A DNA stretch of 36,277 nucleotides from an uncultured Azohydromonas sp. (GTDB taxonomy: Bacteria > Pseudomonadota > Gammaproteobacteria > Burkholderiales > Burkholderiaceae_C): contig NZ_CALAOH010000030.1 of the NCBI RefSeq assembly GCF_937926365.1, positions 1-36,277 of the forward strand, in the 5' to 3' direction. Positions within the stretch are counted from its first letter, which is position 1; every line of letters begins with the position of its first letter. Below, in pieces: positions 17,061-27,617 of this stretch. Position numbers and translations under genes: made by a program. Under the pieces are notes generated by a model, which saw only the letters and a list, made by a program, of their open reading frames with translations, did not search any database and had not been told where the DNA came from.

Positions 17061-17118
17061 CCCGTTCGTCCTCAAGCCCTTGGGCAAGGTCGGCCCGAAC
17101 GGGACCCTTGCGCAGGGT
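17061..17118. terminator. Nested inverted repeats between convergent genes
   Basis: Outer arms CCCGTTCG at 17061-17068 and CGAACGGG at 17096-17103 enclose a small GCCC-TT-GGGC hairpin (17076-17085). A further ACCCT-N5-AGGGT hairpin follows at 17104-17118. They fill the 74-bp gap between the panE-family and diguanylate cyclase stop codons, suggesting two-way termination. Confidence 0.4.
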
Positions 17119-17127
17119 GGCGACACA

Positions 17128-18801
17128 TCACCCCACCACCCCGCTCGCCTCGCGGCTCTCGTCCTCCCCCGCCGCCAGCGCGAACTCCACCCGGTTGCGT
17201 CCCTTCTCCTTGGCGCGGTAGAGCGCGCGGTCGGCGCTGCGCTGCAGCGTGCGCACGTCCTGCGCGTCCCTGGGGAACACCGCCGCGCCCAGCGAGGCCG
17301 TCACGCTGAAGGCCGCGCCGGCGTGCGTCGTCACCACCATCGCTTCCACGCTGCAGCGCCAGAACTCGGCGCGCTCGCGCAGCGCGGGCTCCTGCAGCCC
17401 AGGCAGCAACAGCAGGAACTCCTCGCCGCCGTAGCGGCAGGCGATGTCGCCCTCGCGGCAGAGCTGGCGCAGCAGCCGCCCCAGGTGCCGCAGCAGCTCG
17501 TCGCCGCCGGCATGGCCGTAGGTGTCGTTGATGCGCTTGAAGTGGTCCACGTCCAGCATCACCAGCGCCAGCGGATAGCCCCCGCGCCGCGCCCGCGCCA
17601 GCTCGTGCTCCAGCGTCTCGTCCATGTAGCGGCGGTTGAACAGGCCCGTGAGCGGGTCGCGCAGCGCCTGCTCCTGCAGCCGCGACTGCAGCCCCTCGAT
17701 CTCGCACACCCGCGCCTGCAGCGCCGCGTGCGCCTCGCGCAGCGCCTGCTCGCGCTGGCTCAGACGCCGGTTGAGCCGGCGCAGGTGCCCGACGGTCAGC
17801 CCCAGCACCACCGTGGCCGCCACGAACAGCGCCAGCGCCGCCACCAACTGCGTGCGATCCGGCCGCTCCTCGGGGTCGTAGAGGAATCCGTCGAGCCGGG
17901 CGCTGTCGAGCATGCCCAGCTCCTGGTAGGTCTCGGCAATGTGGCGCCAGCGCCCGAGGTTCATGTGGCCGATCTCCACCAGCTCCGGCTGCATCAGGCG
18001 CTGCATCTCCCCCGCCTCGAACAGCAGGTGCTCGCGGCTGTGGCGCTGGCCCCAGCGCGCGTGGATGGCCTCCGCCATCTCCCGCGGATGCGCCATGGCG
18101 TACTGCCAGCCCCGCAGGCTGGCCTCGCGGAAGGCCTTCACGCGCTGCGGATGGCGGCGGATCTCCTCCTCGGTCGTGAAGAGGTTGTCGCCGTAGAAAT
18201 CGACGCCGGCCGAGCGCGGCGTGAGCACGGTGTGCGGCTGGCCCGAGGCGCGCACTTCGAACAGCTCGTCGGTGGAGTAGGCCGAGATGGCGTCCACCCG
18301 CCCGGCCAGCAGGTCCGCTGCGCTGAAGCTGTGCGGCACCAGTTGCAGCCGCCGCGGGTGCACGCCTTCCTTGTGCAGGTAAGCGAAGAGTTCATCACCT
18401 TGCTGCTCCTGCATCACCCGCTTGCCCACGAGCTCGTGCACGTGGTCGATGTCGCCGCGCGCGATGTACACGTAGGGCGAGTGCTGCAGGATCACCGCCA
18501 GCACCACCACCGGCTTGCCCTGGCTGCGCAGCAGCACCAGGTTGGAATGGCCCACGCCGTACTGCGCCCGGCCCTGCAGCACCTGCGCCACCGTGTCCTG
18601 GTCGGGCTCGGCCTCGACGATGCGCACGTCCAGCCCGGCGCGCCGGTAGTAGCCCTGCTCCAGCGCCGCGTAGTAGCCGGCGAACTGGAACTGGTGCCTC
18701 CACTTGAGCTGCAGCGTGACCTGCTCCAGCGCCCAGGACTGCAGCGGCAGCACGCCGCCGCACAGCAGGAGGAGCCGGGCCAGCAGGCCGCGCGACGTCA
18801 T
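17128..18801 (-). CDS. Diguanylate cyclase with NMT1/THI5-like periplasmic sensor
   Basis: 557 residues from the ATG at 18801. Order: signal peptide (1-24), a THI5/NMT1-type periplasmic binding domain (about 25-300, starting VTLQLKWRHQFQFAGYYAA), a transmembrane helix (318-338), a short coiled coil, and a GGDEF domain. The active-site loop is GGEEF at residues 458-462, a functional variant, and an RxxD inhibitory site (REGD) lies five residues before it, so the enzyme should make c-di-GMP under product feedback. NMT1-like domains bind thiamine precursors, pyrimidines, taurine or similar small ligands; the ligand here is not predictable. It has no adjacent transporter genes. Confidence 0.93.
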   Translation of the reverse strand: MTSRGLLARLLLLCGGVLPLQSWALEQVTLQLKWRHQFQFAGYYAALEQGYYRRAGLDVRIVEAEPDQDTVAQVLQGRAQYGVGHSNLVLLRSQGKPVVVLAVILQHSPYVYIARGDIDHVHELVGKRVMQEQQGDELFAYLHKEGVHPRRLQLVPHSFSAADLLAGRVDAISAYSTDELFEVRASGQPHTVLTPRSAGVDFYGDNLFTTEEEIRRHPQRVKAFREASLRGWQYAMAHPREMAEAIHARWGQRHSREHLLFEAGEMQRLMQPELVEIGHMNLGRWRHIAETYQELGMLDSARLDGFLYDPEERPDRTQLVAALALFVAATVVLGLTVGHLRRLNRRLSQREQALREAHAALQARVCEIEGLQSRLQEQALRDPLTGLFNRRYMDETLEHELARARRGGYPLALVMLDVDHFKRINDTYGHAGGDELLRHLGRLLRQLCREGDIACRYGGEEFLLLLPGLQEPALRERAEFWRCSVEAMVVTTHAGAAFSVTASLGAAVFPRDAQDVRTLQRSADRALYRAKEKGRNRVEFALAAGEDESREASGVVG

Positions 18802-18967
18802 CGACACCCGCCTTCCGCCCGGACTCCGCCGCGCGCCCCGGCCACGGCCAGGCACCCGGTGGAGGACGGCAGGCTCCCATGGGCCCCTGGCAGGGCAAGG
18901 GTGGTCAAGCGTCGCGAAACACGGTCCATGGCGCCTGGCAGGCTACGGCGGATACCTGACTGCGGGC

Positions 18968-18981
18968 TTGACATATGCCAA
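18968..18981. promoter_or_regulatory. FNR/ANR-like box upstream of the Crp/Fnr regulator
   Basis: TTGAC-ATAT-GCCAA differs at one base from the ANR-type site TTGAY-N4-RTCAA, and the 16 bases 18967-18982 are palindromic apart from one symmetric pair. It lies 110 bases before the regulator start and 166 bases before the divergent diguanylate cyclase start. No -10 element at a standard distance is clear. Confidence 0.45.
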
Positions 18982-19091
18982 GGGTACCGACCCGCCCCGA
19001 TGCGGGGCCATCGGGTGGAACCGCCGTAGCGCGGGCGGGCGGGATCGTGCAAGGCGCCGGCCCGGCGCTGACCGCTGGTTACAGTGCCCGC

Positions 19092-19790
19092 ATGGACCCC
19101 TGCCCCGCCGACGCCTCCGCCGCGCTGCCGCTGCTGCAGCGCATCGCCTCGCTCTACCCGGAGCTGCCCGTGCCGCCGCAGGCCGTTGCCGGCGAGGCGC
19201 CGTATGCGCTGCCGGCGCCGGTGGCGGTGCCCGCCGGCGTGGTGCTGTTCGAGGAGTCCTCGCCCTGCGGCGGCTTTCCGCTGGTGCTGCAGGGCGCGGT
19301 GCGCGTGGCGCGCGGCACGCCGGGCGGGCGCTCGATCGAGCTCTACCGCGTGGTGCCGGGCGAGATCTGCGTGGTGTCGGCGGCCTCGCTGTTCGGGCAG
19401 GCGCCCATGCCCGCGCACGGCATGACGGCCGCGCCCACGGAGCTGGTGCTGCTGTCGCCGCCGGTGTTCGAGGCCTGGACCGCGCACGCGCCCTTTCGCC
19501 GCCACGTGTTCGGGCTGTTCGCTGGGCGGCTGGCCGAGGTCATCAGCCTGGCCGAGGCGGTGGCCTTCCAGCGCCTGGACCAGCGTCTGGCCGCGGCGCT
19601 GCTGGGCCGCGGCGCGGTGCTGTGCACCACGCACCAGCGGCTCGCCGACGAGCTCGGCACCGTGCGCGAGATCGTCACGCGGTTGCTGCGCCGCTTCGAG
19701 CGCGCCGGCTGGCTGGCCCTGGGGCGCGAGCGCATCGAAGTGCTGGACGCCGCCGCGCTGCGCCGCGCCGCCCAGGGGCCGGCCGGCTGA
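19092..19790 (+). CDS. Crp/Fnr family transcriptional regulator
   Basis: 232 residues from the ATG at 19092; the upstream extension lacks conserved character. An N-terminal cyclic-nucleotide-binding-type beta-barrel (about 30-140) is followed by a dimerisation helix and a winged helix-turn-helix, with TTHQRLADELGTVREIVTRL as the recognition region near residues 178-197. There is no FNR-type N-terminal cysteine cluster, although isolated Cys residues are present (ESSPC, GEICV), so the signal is unknown. It is followed by a CRP-like palindrome and a DUF2892 gene, a pairing common in Burkholderiales and often tied to sulfide or redox stress. Confidence 0.88.
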   Translation: MDPCPADASAALPLLQRIASLYPELPVPPQAVAGEAPYALPAPVAVPAGVVLFEESSPCGGFPLVLQGAVRVARGTPGGRSIELYRVVPGEICVVSAASLFGQAPMPAHGMTAAPTELVLLSPPVFEAWTAHAPFRRHVFGLFAGRLAEVISLAEAVAFQRLDQRLAAALLGRGAVLCTTHQRLADELGTVREIVTRLLRRFERAGWLALGRERIEVLDAAALRRAAQGPAG

Positions 19791-19796
19791 GCCTCG

Positions 19797-19810
19797 GTGA
19801 CCGCGGTCAC
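19797..19810. promoter_or_regulatory. Perfect CRP-like palindrome between regulator and DUF2892 genes
   Basis: GTGA-CCGCGG-TCAC is a 14-base perfect palindrome with the GTGA-N6-TCAC architecture used by CRP-family proteins. It sits 6 bases after the regulator stop and 71 bases before the DUF2892 start, well placed for the upstream regulator to control the small membrane protein. Confidence 0.55.
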
Positions 19811-19880
19811 AGACCGCGACCCTGCCGCGGCGCGACAGTGGCGCCGTCCGGCACGGGGCCGGGTCGCAGGAGAAAAAGCA

Positions 19881-20072
19881 ATGAGGACGAATGAAGGTGG
19901 CGTGGACCGCGCGCTGCGCGCGGTGGCCGGCGTGGCCCTGCTGGGGCTGGCCGCCACGGGCGTGATCGGGAACTGGGGCTGGATCGGCGTGGTGCCGCTG
20001 GCCACCGCGGCCATCGGCTGGTGCCCGCTCTACACGATGCTGGGCATCAACACCTGCGGGCTCAAGCGCTGA
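19881..20072 (+). CDS. DUF2892 small inner-membrane protein
   Basis: 63 residues from the ATG at 19881, preceded by AGGAGA at 19868-19873. It matches the YgaP-type membrane domain: RALRAVAGVALLGLA, then WIGVVPLATAAIGWCPLYTMLGINTC, giving two transmembrane helices with the conserved WCPLY...GINTC motif. The two Cys residues in this motif are conserved in the family, which is often fused to or encoded with rhodanese or sulfide-handling proteins. A palindrome upstream suggests control by the preceding Crp/Fnr regulator. Confidence 0.92.
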   Translation: MRTNEGGVDRALRAVAGVALLGLAATGVIGNWGWIGVVPLATAAIGWCPLYTMLGINTCGLKR

Positions 20073-20170
20073 TCCAGGCCCGCCACCGCGACGCGCTTTG
20101 TGCGTCGCAGCAAAACGGGAACGTCGGTTGCCGCAGCGGGGGCCATGCAAGCCTTCCGAGGAGAACCGCG

Positions 20171-21229
20171 ATGAGCATCGGCCTGACCGACCAAGCCCGA
20201 TCCAAACTCTTGCCCGGCCTGGTGGCCGCCGCCGCCGTGCTCGGCGTCTCGGCCCTGGTCACGCGCGCCATGACGCGCAAGGCCGAGCGCGAGAACCCGC
20301 CGCGGGGCCACTTCGTGAGCGTGGACGGCGTGCGGCTGCACTACACGGTGCACGGCGCCCCCGACAACCCGCCCCTGGTGCTGCTGCACGGCAACGGCGC
20401 CTCGGCCACCGAGATGGAGATCAGCGGCCTGGTGGAGCTGGCGGCGCGGCATTTCCGTGTCTACGTCTTCGACCGCCCGGGCTACGGCCACAGCGAGCGC
20501 CCCACGCAGGGCCACCGCTACACGCCGCAGGCGCAGGCGCGGCTGTTCCTGCACGCGCTGCGCGAGCTGCAGGTGGAGCGGCCCATCGTGCTGGGCCACT
20601 CCTGGGGCTCGATGGTGGCCTTCGCCATGGGGCTGGCCGAACCCCAGGCGCTGCGCGCGCTGGTGCTGGCATCGGGCTACTACACGCCCAGCCTGCGGCT
20701 GGACGCGCCGCTGATGGGCATCGCCGCGCTGCCGGTGCTGGGGACGCTGATGCGCCACACCATCTCGCCGCTGTTGAGCCGCGCGATCTGGCCGCTGCTG
20801 ACGCGGCGCATCTTCGCGCCCAGGCCCGTCACCGAGGCCTTCAAGCGCGACTATCCGACCTGGATGTCGCTGCGCCCGCACACGCTGCAGGCCAGCGCGG
20901 CGGAGGCGGGAATGATGATCTGGGAGGGCATCAAGCAGCGCCGCCACGAGCGCGAGCTGGCGGTGCCCACCGTCATCGTCGCCGGCGCGGCCGACCTGCT
21001 GGTGGTCACGCGCTGGCAGTCGCAGCGGCTGCACGCGCGGCTGCCGCAGAGCCGGCTGCGCCTGGTGCCCGGCGAAGGGCACATGGTCCACCACACCGCG
21101 ACGCCGGCCGTGATGGAAGCCATCGCCGAGGCCTGGCACATGTCCGAGCCGCTGGTGACGACCTCCTCCTCGCTGGCCGAAGCGGCGCTGGCGCCGGTAC
21201 AGCCGCTGCACCGGACGCGGGCGGCCTGA
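20171..21229 (+). CDS. Alpha/beta hydrolase with N-terminal membrane anchor
   Basis: 352 residues from the ATG at 20171, preceded by GAGGAGA. Residues 13-32 form a hydrophobic anchor. The alpha/beta-hydrolase core has HGNGAS at 73-78, DRPGYGHS, the elbow GHSWGS with Ser144, an acid region AGAADLLVVT and a C-terminal His in GEGHMVHH, so the triad is complete. The cap region carries a long amphipathic stretch (LMRHTISPLLSRAIWPLLTRR). Substrate unknown. Spacing of 98 bp from the DUF2892 gene allows but does not prove cotranscription. Confidence 0.88.
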   Translation: MSIGLTDQARSKLLPGLVAAAAVLGVSALVTRAMTRKAERENPPRGHFVSVDGVRLHYTVHGAPDNPPLVLLHGNGASATEMEISGLVELAARHFRVYVFDRPGYGHSERPTQGHRYTPQAQARLFLHALRELQVERPIVLGHSWGSMVAFAMGLAEPQALRALVLASGYYTPSLRLDAPLMGIAALPVLGTLMRHTISPLLSRAIWPLLTRRIFAPRPVTEAFKRDYPTWMSLRPHTLQASAAEAGMMIWEGIKQRRHERELAVPTVIVAGAADLLVVTRWQSQRLHARLPQSRLRLVPGEGHMVHHTATPAVMEAIAEAWHMSEPLVTTSSSLAEAALAPVQPLHRTRAA

Positions 21230-21533
21230 GGCCAGGCACCACCGCCGCGCCGCAAGGCCTCCGTGGCCGGGGCCAGCCCTGGCCTTGACCCGATGCCGGC
21301 CCGGGTGCACCGGGTAAATCCGTAACGGCAGCGGGACCACGCGCCGCGGCGCGGCCGGCGTGACCGCTAGAGTCGGGGGCCTTACCGTCCCTGCCGGCGA
21401 CAACGTGGCGCCGGCACCCCTGCCCGGATGTTGCGCAGTTCTCTTCATCTCAGCAGCCGCCCCAGGCCTTGGCCGACCGGGTCCACGGACCGGTGGACCC
21501 GCGGCTCCAGGCCTTGTCACCCAGGACGCCGCC
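21230..21533. other. Intergenic region before the hybrid kinase, with strong hairpin
   Basis: 304 bp with no supported gene. The notable element is a perfect inverted repeat, CGGGTCCAC at 21478-21486 and GTGGACCCG at 21493-21501 with a 6-base spacer, 32 bases before the kinase start. It could be an operator or a leader hairpin. A second GC-rich region at 21335-21358 is simple CGCCGCGG-type sequence. Confidence 0.45.
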
Positions 21534-24182
<2,649 letters not shown>

Positions 24183-24509
24183 GGCCGGCCGGCGCATGCC
24201 TCTCCCGGAATACCCCGGCCCCTACCACGCCTTGCCACGAAAAAAGAAGCGCTCCGGTCTTTGGGTAACGAAGGGCATCCCGGCTCAATTCAGGCCCACT
24301 TTCATATCCTGAAAACTCCCCGGATCTTGAGATATTCGAGACCCGGGAATAAAAGCAGGTTACTTACCGTGCGAATCAAGCTTCACACGAAGCCACAAGG
24401 CCCCTTGAATCGGGGGGTGTTGAATATTTTGGTTAATGCGCATGGTGCGCTCCGGGTATCGCCTTGAAAAAGGTGACCGGTATTTTTTTCCTATATGGAG
24501 CCACAGCCC
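24183..24509. other. AT-richer intergenic region before copper oxidase copy 2
   Basis: 327 bp without a supported gene. It carries the shared upstream block at 24263-24340, a CCCC-N7-GGGG hairpin at 24401-24415, an inverted repeat GCGCA-TGG-TGCGC at 24438-24450, and a seven-T run just before the start. A short frame at 24261-24467 lies across the shared non-coding block and is not considered a gene. Confidence 0.5.
24263..24340 (+). promoter_or_regulatory. Upstream block shared by both copper-oxidase genes (copy 2)
   Basis: This is the counterpart of 15950-16028 (minus strand). 24263-24283 differs at one base of 21, ATCCTGAAAA and CCGGAT follow in the same order, and ATATTCGAG closes it at 24332-24340. 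It lies about 170-247 bases before the start codon, as in copy 1. Only one half of the copy-1 TCCTGA palindrome is kept. Confidence 0.65.
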
Positions 24510-26306
24510 ATGATGCACGCCAAACCCTGTCATAAACCCATGGCGGCATTTCCACGCCATGCGCTGTCGATACTTTCTCTGTGCGCGCTGGCGGCCTGCG
24601 GCGGCGGCCAGGGCAACTCCGCGTCCACCGGCGCCGGTGGGTCGGCCGTGGCGTCGCGGCCCATGTCCGCGGACGTGGACACCGGCGAGGACGACCACGA
24701 GGCGCCGGTGGACTTCGGTGCCGGCCCCGTGGGCGCGGCCGGCCCCGTCACCGAGACGCTGAAGCAGCTCAGCGCCGCCGGCGCGCTGGCGGACGTCAAC
24801 AAGCCCGTGCTGCCGGCGCCCGCGGCCTACACCGCCGGGGTGTTCGGCCCGGCCTTCGCCTGGCCGGTGATGCCCATCCACATGGTGCTGCTGCCCGATG
24901 GCCGGGTGCTGGCCTACGGCACCGATGACAAGGGCGTGCAGGGCGCCGCGCTGCACTACGCCGTCTGGGACCCGAGCTGGGACCCGGCCGTGCCGGGGGC
25001 GGACATCTCGCCGTTCCAGTTGCTGCCCAACGTCACCGGGACGGACATCTTCTGCGGCACGCAGTTGGTACTGCCCTCTTCGGGCGAAGTGCTGCTGGCC
25101 GGCGGCGACCGCCCGGTCAACGGCAAGCGCAACTACGCCGTGGCGGACGTGAACTTCTTCAACCCGGCCGACAACTCGATGCGCCGCGACGCCGTGCCGA
25201 TGAACTACCGCCGCTGGTACGGCACGGCCGTGACCACGGCGACGGGCGAGGTGGTGGTGATGGGCGGCCGGGACGACCGAGACTTTCCCGGCGTCGGCCT
25301 TTTCCCACCCACCGCCGCGACCTATTCCGCGACGCCGGAAATCTTCACGCCGGGCCTGGGCTGGCGCAGCCTCACCACGGCTCATAGCAACGAGGCCTTC
25401 GGCGAGATTCGCGGCAACTGGTGGTATCCGGAATCGTGGCTGGCGCCGGACGGACGCATATGGACCATCACCAACGACGGCTATTTCTACGCCCTCGACC
25501 CCGCCGGCACCGGCACCCTGACCAAATTCGACGCCAAACTCCAGGGCACGAACTGGAACACCCTTTCGTTGATGTACGCGCCGGGAAAGATTCTTTCCGT
25601 GCGCAACACCACTTCGGTGGCGCTGGTGGATATCCAGAGTGGATTGCCGGTTATCACGCCCGCGGCGCCGCTGAGCACGGCGCGCAAATGGGGTTTCGGC
25701 ACGGTGCTGGCGGACGGCACGGTGTGGGTCAACGGCGGCTCGGTGGATGCGAACACCCTGGCGGACGCGGTGTACACGAGCGAGTTGTTCGACCCGGCCA
25801 CCGGGCAATGGACGCCGACCGCCTCGGCGACGAAGGCGCGCATGTACCACAGCAGCTCGCTGCTGCTGCCCAGCGGCGCGGTGCTCACCGGCGGCGGCGG
25901 CTCGCCGGGGCCGGTGCGCAACCTCAACGCCGAGCTGTATTACCCGTCCTACCTGTTCAACCCGGATGGCAGCGAGGCTACGCGGCCGGTGATCGGTGAC
26001 GTCGCGCCCGCGGCCTTCGCCTGGTCCAGCGCCTTCACGGTGGCGCTGGCCAGCCCCGCGACCATCGAACGGGTGATGCTGGTGCGCACGGGCTCCTCGA
26101 CGCACTCCTTCAACAACGAGCAGCGTGCCCTGGCGCTGCCCTTCACGCAGCTGGACGGCCAGACGCTCTCCGTCACCGCCCCGGCCAGCGCCACCGAGAT
26201 GCCGCCGGGCTACTACATGCTGTTCGTGCTGCAGCGCAATGCGCTGGCGCCGGAAGGGCAGGCGCGGCTGGTGCCGTCGGTGGCGCGGATCGTGAAGCTC
26301 GGTTGA
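24510..26306 (+). CDS. Galactose/glyoxal-oxidase family copper-radical lipoprotein (copy 2)
   Basis: 598 residues. The ATG at 24510 has GGAG at 24497-24500 and aligns exactly with copy 1; an ATG at 24495 overlaps that site and was rejected. The lipobox is ALAAC with Cys30. Kelch-type blades are followed by a DUF1929-type C-terminal domain. Active-site residues are all present: Cys182 (FCGT), Tyr237 (RRWYG), Tyr446-His447 (MYHS) and His532 (STHSF), so it should be an active copper-radical oxidase producing H2O2. The closest relative in view is copy 1, 8.7 kb away on the other strand. The two proteins differ most in the linker after the lipobox. A peroxiredoxin gene lies convergently next to it, though on a separate transcript. 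Confidence 0.9.
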   Translation: MMHAKPCHKPMAAFPRHALSILSLCALAACGGGQGNSASTGAGGSAVASRPMSADVDTGEDDHEAPVDFGAGPVGAAGPVTETLKQLSAAGALADVNKPVLPAPAAYTAGVFGPAFAWPVMPIHMVLLPDGRVLAYGTDDKGVQGAALHYAVWDPSWDPAVPGADISPFQLLPNVTGTDIFCGTQLVLPSSGEVLLAGGDRPVNGKRNYAVADVNFFNPADNSMRRDAVPMNYRRWYGTAVTTATGEVVVMGGRDDRDFPGVGLFPPTAATYSATPEIFTPGLGWRSLTTAHSNEAFGEIRGNWWYPESWLAPDGRIWTITNDGYFYALDPAGTGTLTKFDAKLQGTNWNTLSLMYAPGKILSVRNTTSVALVDIQSGLPVITPAAPLSTARKWGFGTVLADGTVWVNGGSVDANTLADAVYTSELFDPATGQWTPTASATKARMYHSSSLLLPSGAVLTGGGGSPGPVRNLNAELYYPSYLFNPDGSEATRPVIGDVAPAAFAWSSAFTVALASPATIERVMLVRTGSSTHSFNNEQRALALPFTQLDGQTLSVTAPASATEMPPGYYMLFVLQRNALAPEGQARLVPSVARIVKLG

Positions 26307-26313
26307 GCGGCGC

Positions 26314-26339
26314 CCGGCGGCCGTGTCGCAGGCCGCCGG
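26314..26339. terminator. Bidirectional terminator-like hairpin
   Basis: Perfect 9-base arms CCGGCGGCC (26314-26322) and GGCCGCCGG (26331-26339) around an 8-base loop lie just after the copper oxidase stop codon and before the convergent peroxiredoxin stop. No T-tract follows. Confidence 0.5.
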
Positions 26340-26360
26340 CCCGGCCCTCGGCTCCAGCGC

Positions 26361-27020
26361 TCACTTCGGCTGCGGCACCACGCGCAGGTACGGCTTGGGC
26401 GCTTTCCAGCCGTCGGGGAACAGTTTCTTGGCGTCGTCGTCGCTGACCGAGCCGGCGATGATCACGTCCTCGCCCTGCTTCCAGTTCACCGGCGTGGCGA
26501 CCTTGTGCTTCGCGGTGAGCTGGATCGAGTCCAGCACGCGCAGGATCTCGTCGAAGTTGCGCCCGCTGGTCATTGGGTACGTCATCATCATCTTGATGCG
26601 CTTGTCCGGGCCGATGATGAACACCGAGCGCACCGTGGCGTTGGTGGCCGCGGTGCGGCCCTCGGAGGTGCCGGGCTCCTCGGCCGGCAGCATGTTGTAG
26701 AGCTTGGCGACGTTGAGGTCGGTGTCGCCGATCATCGGGTACTTCGGGCGGTGGCCCTGCGTTTCCTCGATGTCGTTGCACCAGCGATCGTGAGCGTCCA
26801 CGGGGTCGATGGACAGGCCGATGAGCTTGGCGCCGCGGCGGGTGAACTCGGGCTCGATCTTGGCCATGTAGCCCAGCTCGGTGGTGCACACCGGCGTGAA
26901 GTCCTTGGGGTGCGAGAACAGGATCGCCCAGTCGTTGCCGATCCACTCGTGGAAGCGGATCGGCCCCTGCGTGGTCTGGGCCGTGAAGTCCGGGGCGATG
27001 TCGTTGATGCGCAAGCTCAT
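26361..27020 (-). CDS. 1-Cys peroxiredoxin (Prx6 family)
   Basis: 219 residues from the ATG at 27020, preceded by GAGGAGG. The peroxidatic Cys45 lies in DFTPVCTTELG, the signature of the Prx6 group. The conserved Arg region and the long C-terminal arm (VATPVNWKQGEDVII...PKPYLRVVPQPK) are typical of this group, and no resolving Cys is in the usual place. It reduces H2O2 and alkyl hydroperoxides in the cytoplasm. The much longer upstream frame overlaps the divergent JAMM gene and was rejected. Confidence 0.95.
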   Translation of the reverse strand: MSLRINDIAPDFTAQTTQGPIRFHEWIGNDWAILFSHPKDFTPVCTTELGYMAKIEPEFTRRGAKLIGLSIDPVDAHDRWCNDIEETQGHRPKYPMIGDTDLNVAKLYNMLPAEEPGTSEGRTAATNATVRSVFIIGPDKRIKMMMTYPMTSGRNFDEILRVLDSIQLTAKHKVATPVNWKQGEDVIIAGSVSDDDAKKLFPDGWKAPKPYLRVVPQPK

Positions 27021-27206
27021 GACGGGCCTCCTCTGGCAATGGACCGGAACCGGAAATTGTTCCGCTCCAGCCCCCGCATGCCAAGCATGCGCCGGTGAAC
27101 ATCCGCAACCACGCCCGCCACCGGCCACGGCGCGCTTTGCACTGTTGAAATGGTCTTTGGTGCTGGAGCCCAATCGCGCTGTGGTTGTCAGCGGCAAGGG
27201 ACTGAA

Positions 27207-27617
27207 ATGGCGCTGGAGCTGGACGGGGCACTGCGGGAACGCCTGCGCCACTGGGCGCAGCAGGGTTATCCGTGGGAATGCTGCGGGCTGCTGCTGGGCC
27301 GCGGCGCCGAGGGCGTGGTGCGTGTGGTTGAGGTGACATCGGCGCGCAACCTCAACACCGAGCGCGCGCAGGACCGCTTCGAGCTCGACCCGCAGGACTT
27401 CCTGCGCGCCGACACCCTGGCGCGCGAGCGCGGCCTGGAGATCGTGGGCGTGTGGCACACGCACCCGGACCACCCGGCCGTGCCCTCGGCCACCGACCTC
27501 GAAAGCGCCTGGGAGGGCTGGTCGTACCTCATCCTGTCCGTGGCTGCGCAGGGCGTGCAAGCGATGCGCTCGTGGCGGCTGGCGGGGCGGGAGTTCGTTG
27601 AGGAGCACGTCTCATGA
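27207..27617 (+). CDS. JAMM/MPN+ metalloprotease (Mec+-like)
   Basis: 136 residues from the ATG at 27207, with AAGGGA upstream. The full JAMM zinc motif is present: Glu24 (PWECCG), His84-x-His86, Ser94 and Asp97 in the exact HxH-x7-S-x2-D spacing. In Mycobacterium tuberculosis the related Mec+ removes newly made cysteine from the C-terminus of the ubiquitin-like carrier CysO. Here the stop codon overlaps the start of a gene whose product begins with a ubiquitin-like domain, and cysteine synthase B comes third, so the same pathway is likely. It could additionally cleave the ubiquitin-like domain from its fusion partner, which is inference. Confidence 0.9.
   Translation: MALELDGALRERLRHWAQQGYPWECCGLLLGRGAEGVVRVVEVTSARNLNTERAQDRFELDPQDFLRADTLARERGLEIVGVWHTHPDHPAVPSATDLESAWEGWSYLILSVAAQGVQAMRSWRLAGREFVEEHVS

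Noticed and set aside
18968..18973. TTGACA as a sigma-70 -35 element
   Set aside because: No recognisable -10 lies 16-18 bases downstream; the symmetry of the surrounding bases fits an FNR-type site better.
16666..19029. Plus-strand frame of 787 codons across panE and the diguanylate cyclase
   Set aside because: It begins inside panE in another frame, runs antisense to the cyclase, and has shadow composition.
24261..24467. 68-codon plus-strand frame upstream of copper oxidase copy 2
   Set aside because: TTG start without ribosome-binding site, and the region it covers is conserved with copy 1 as DNA but not as a reading frame.
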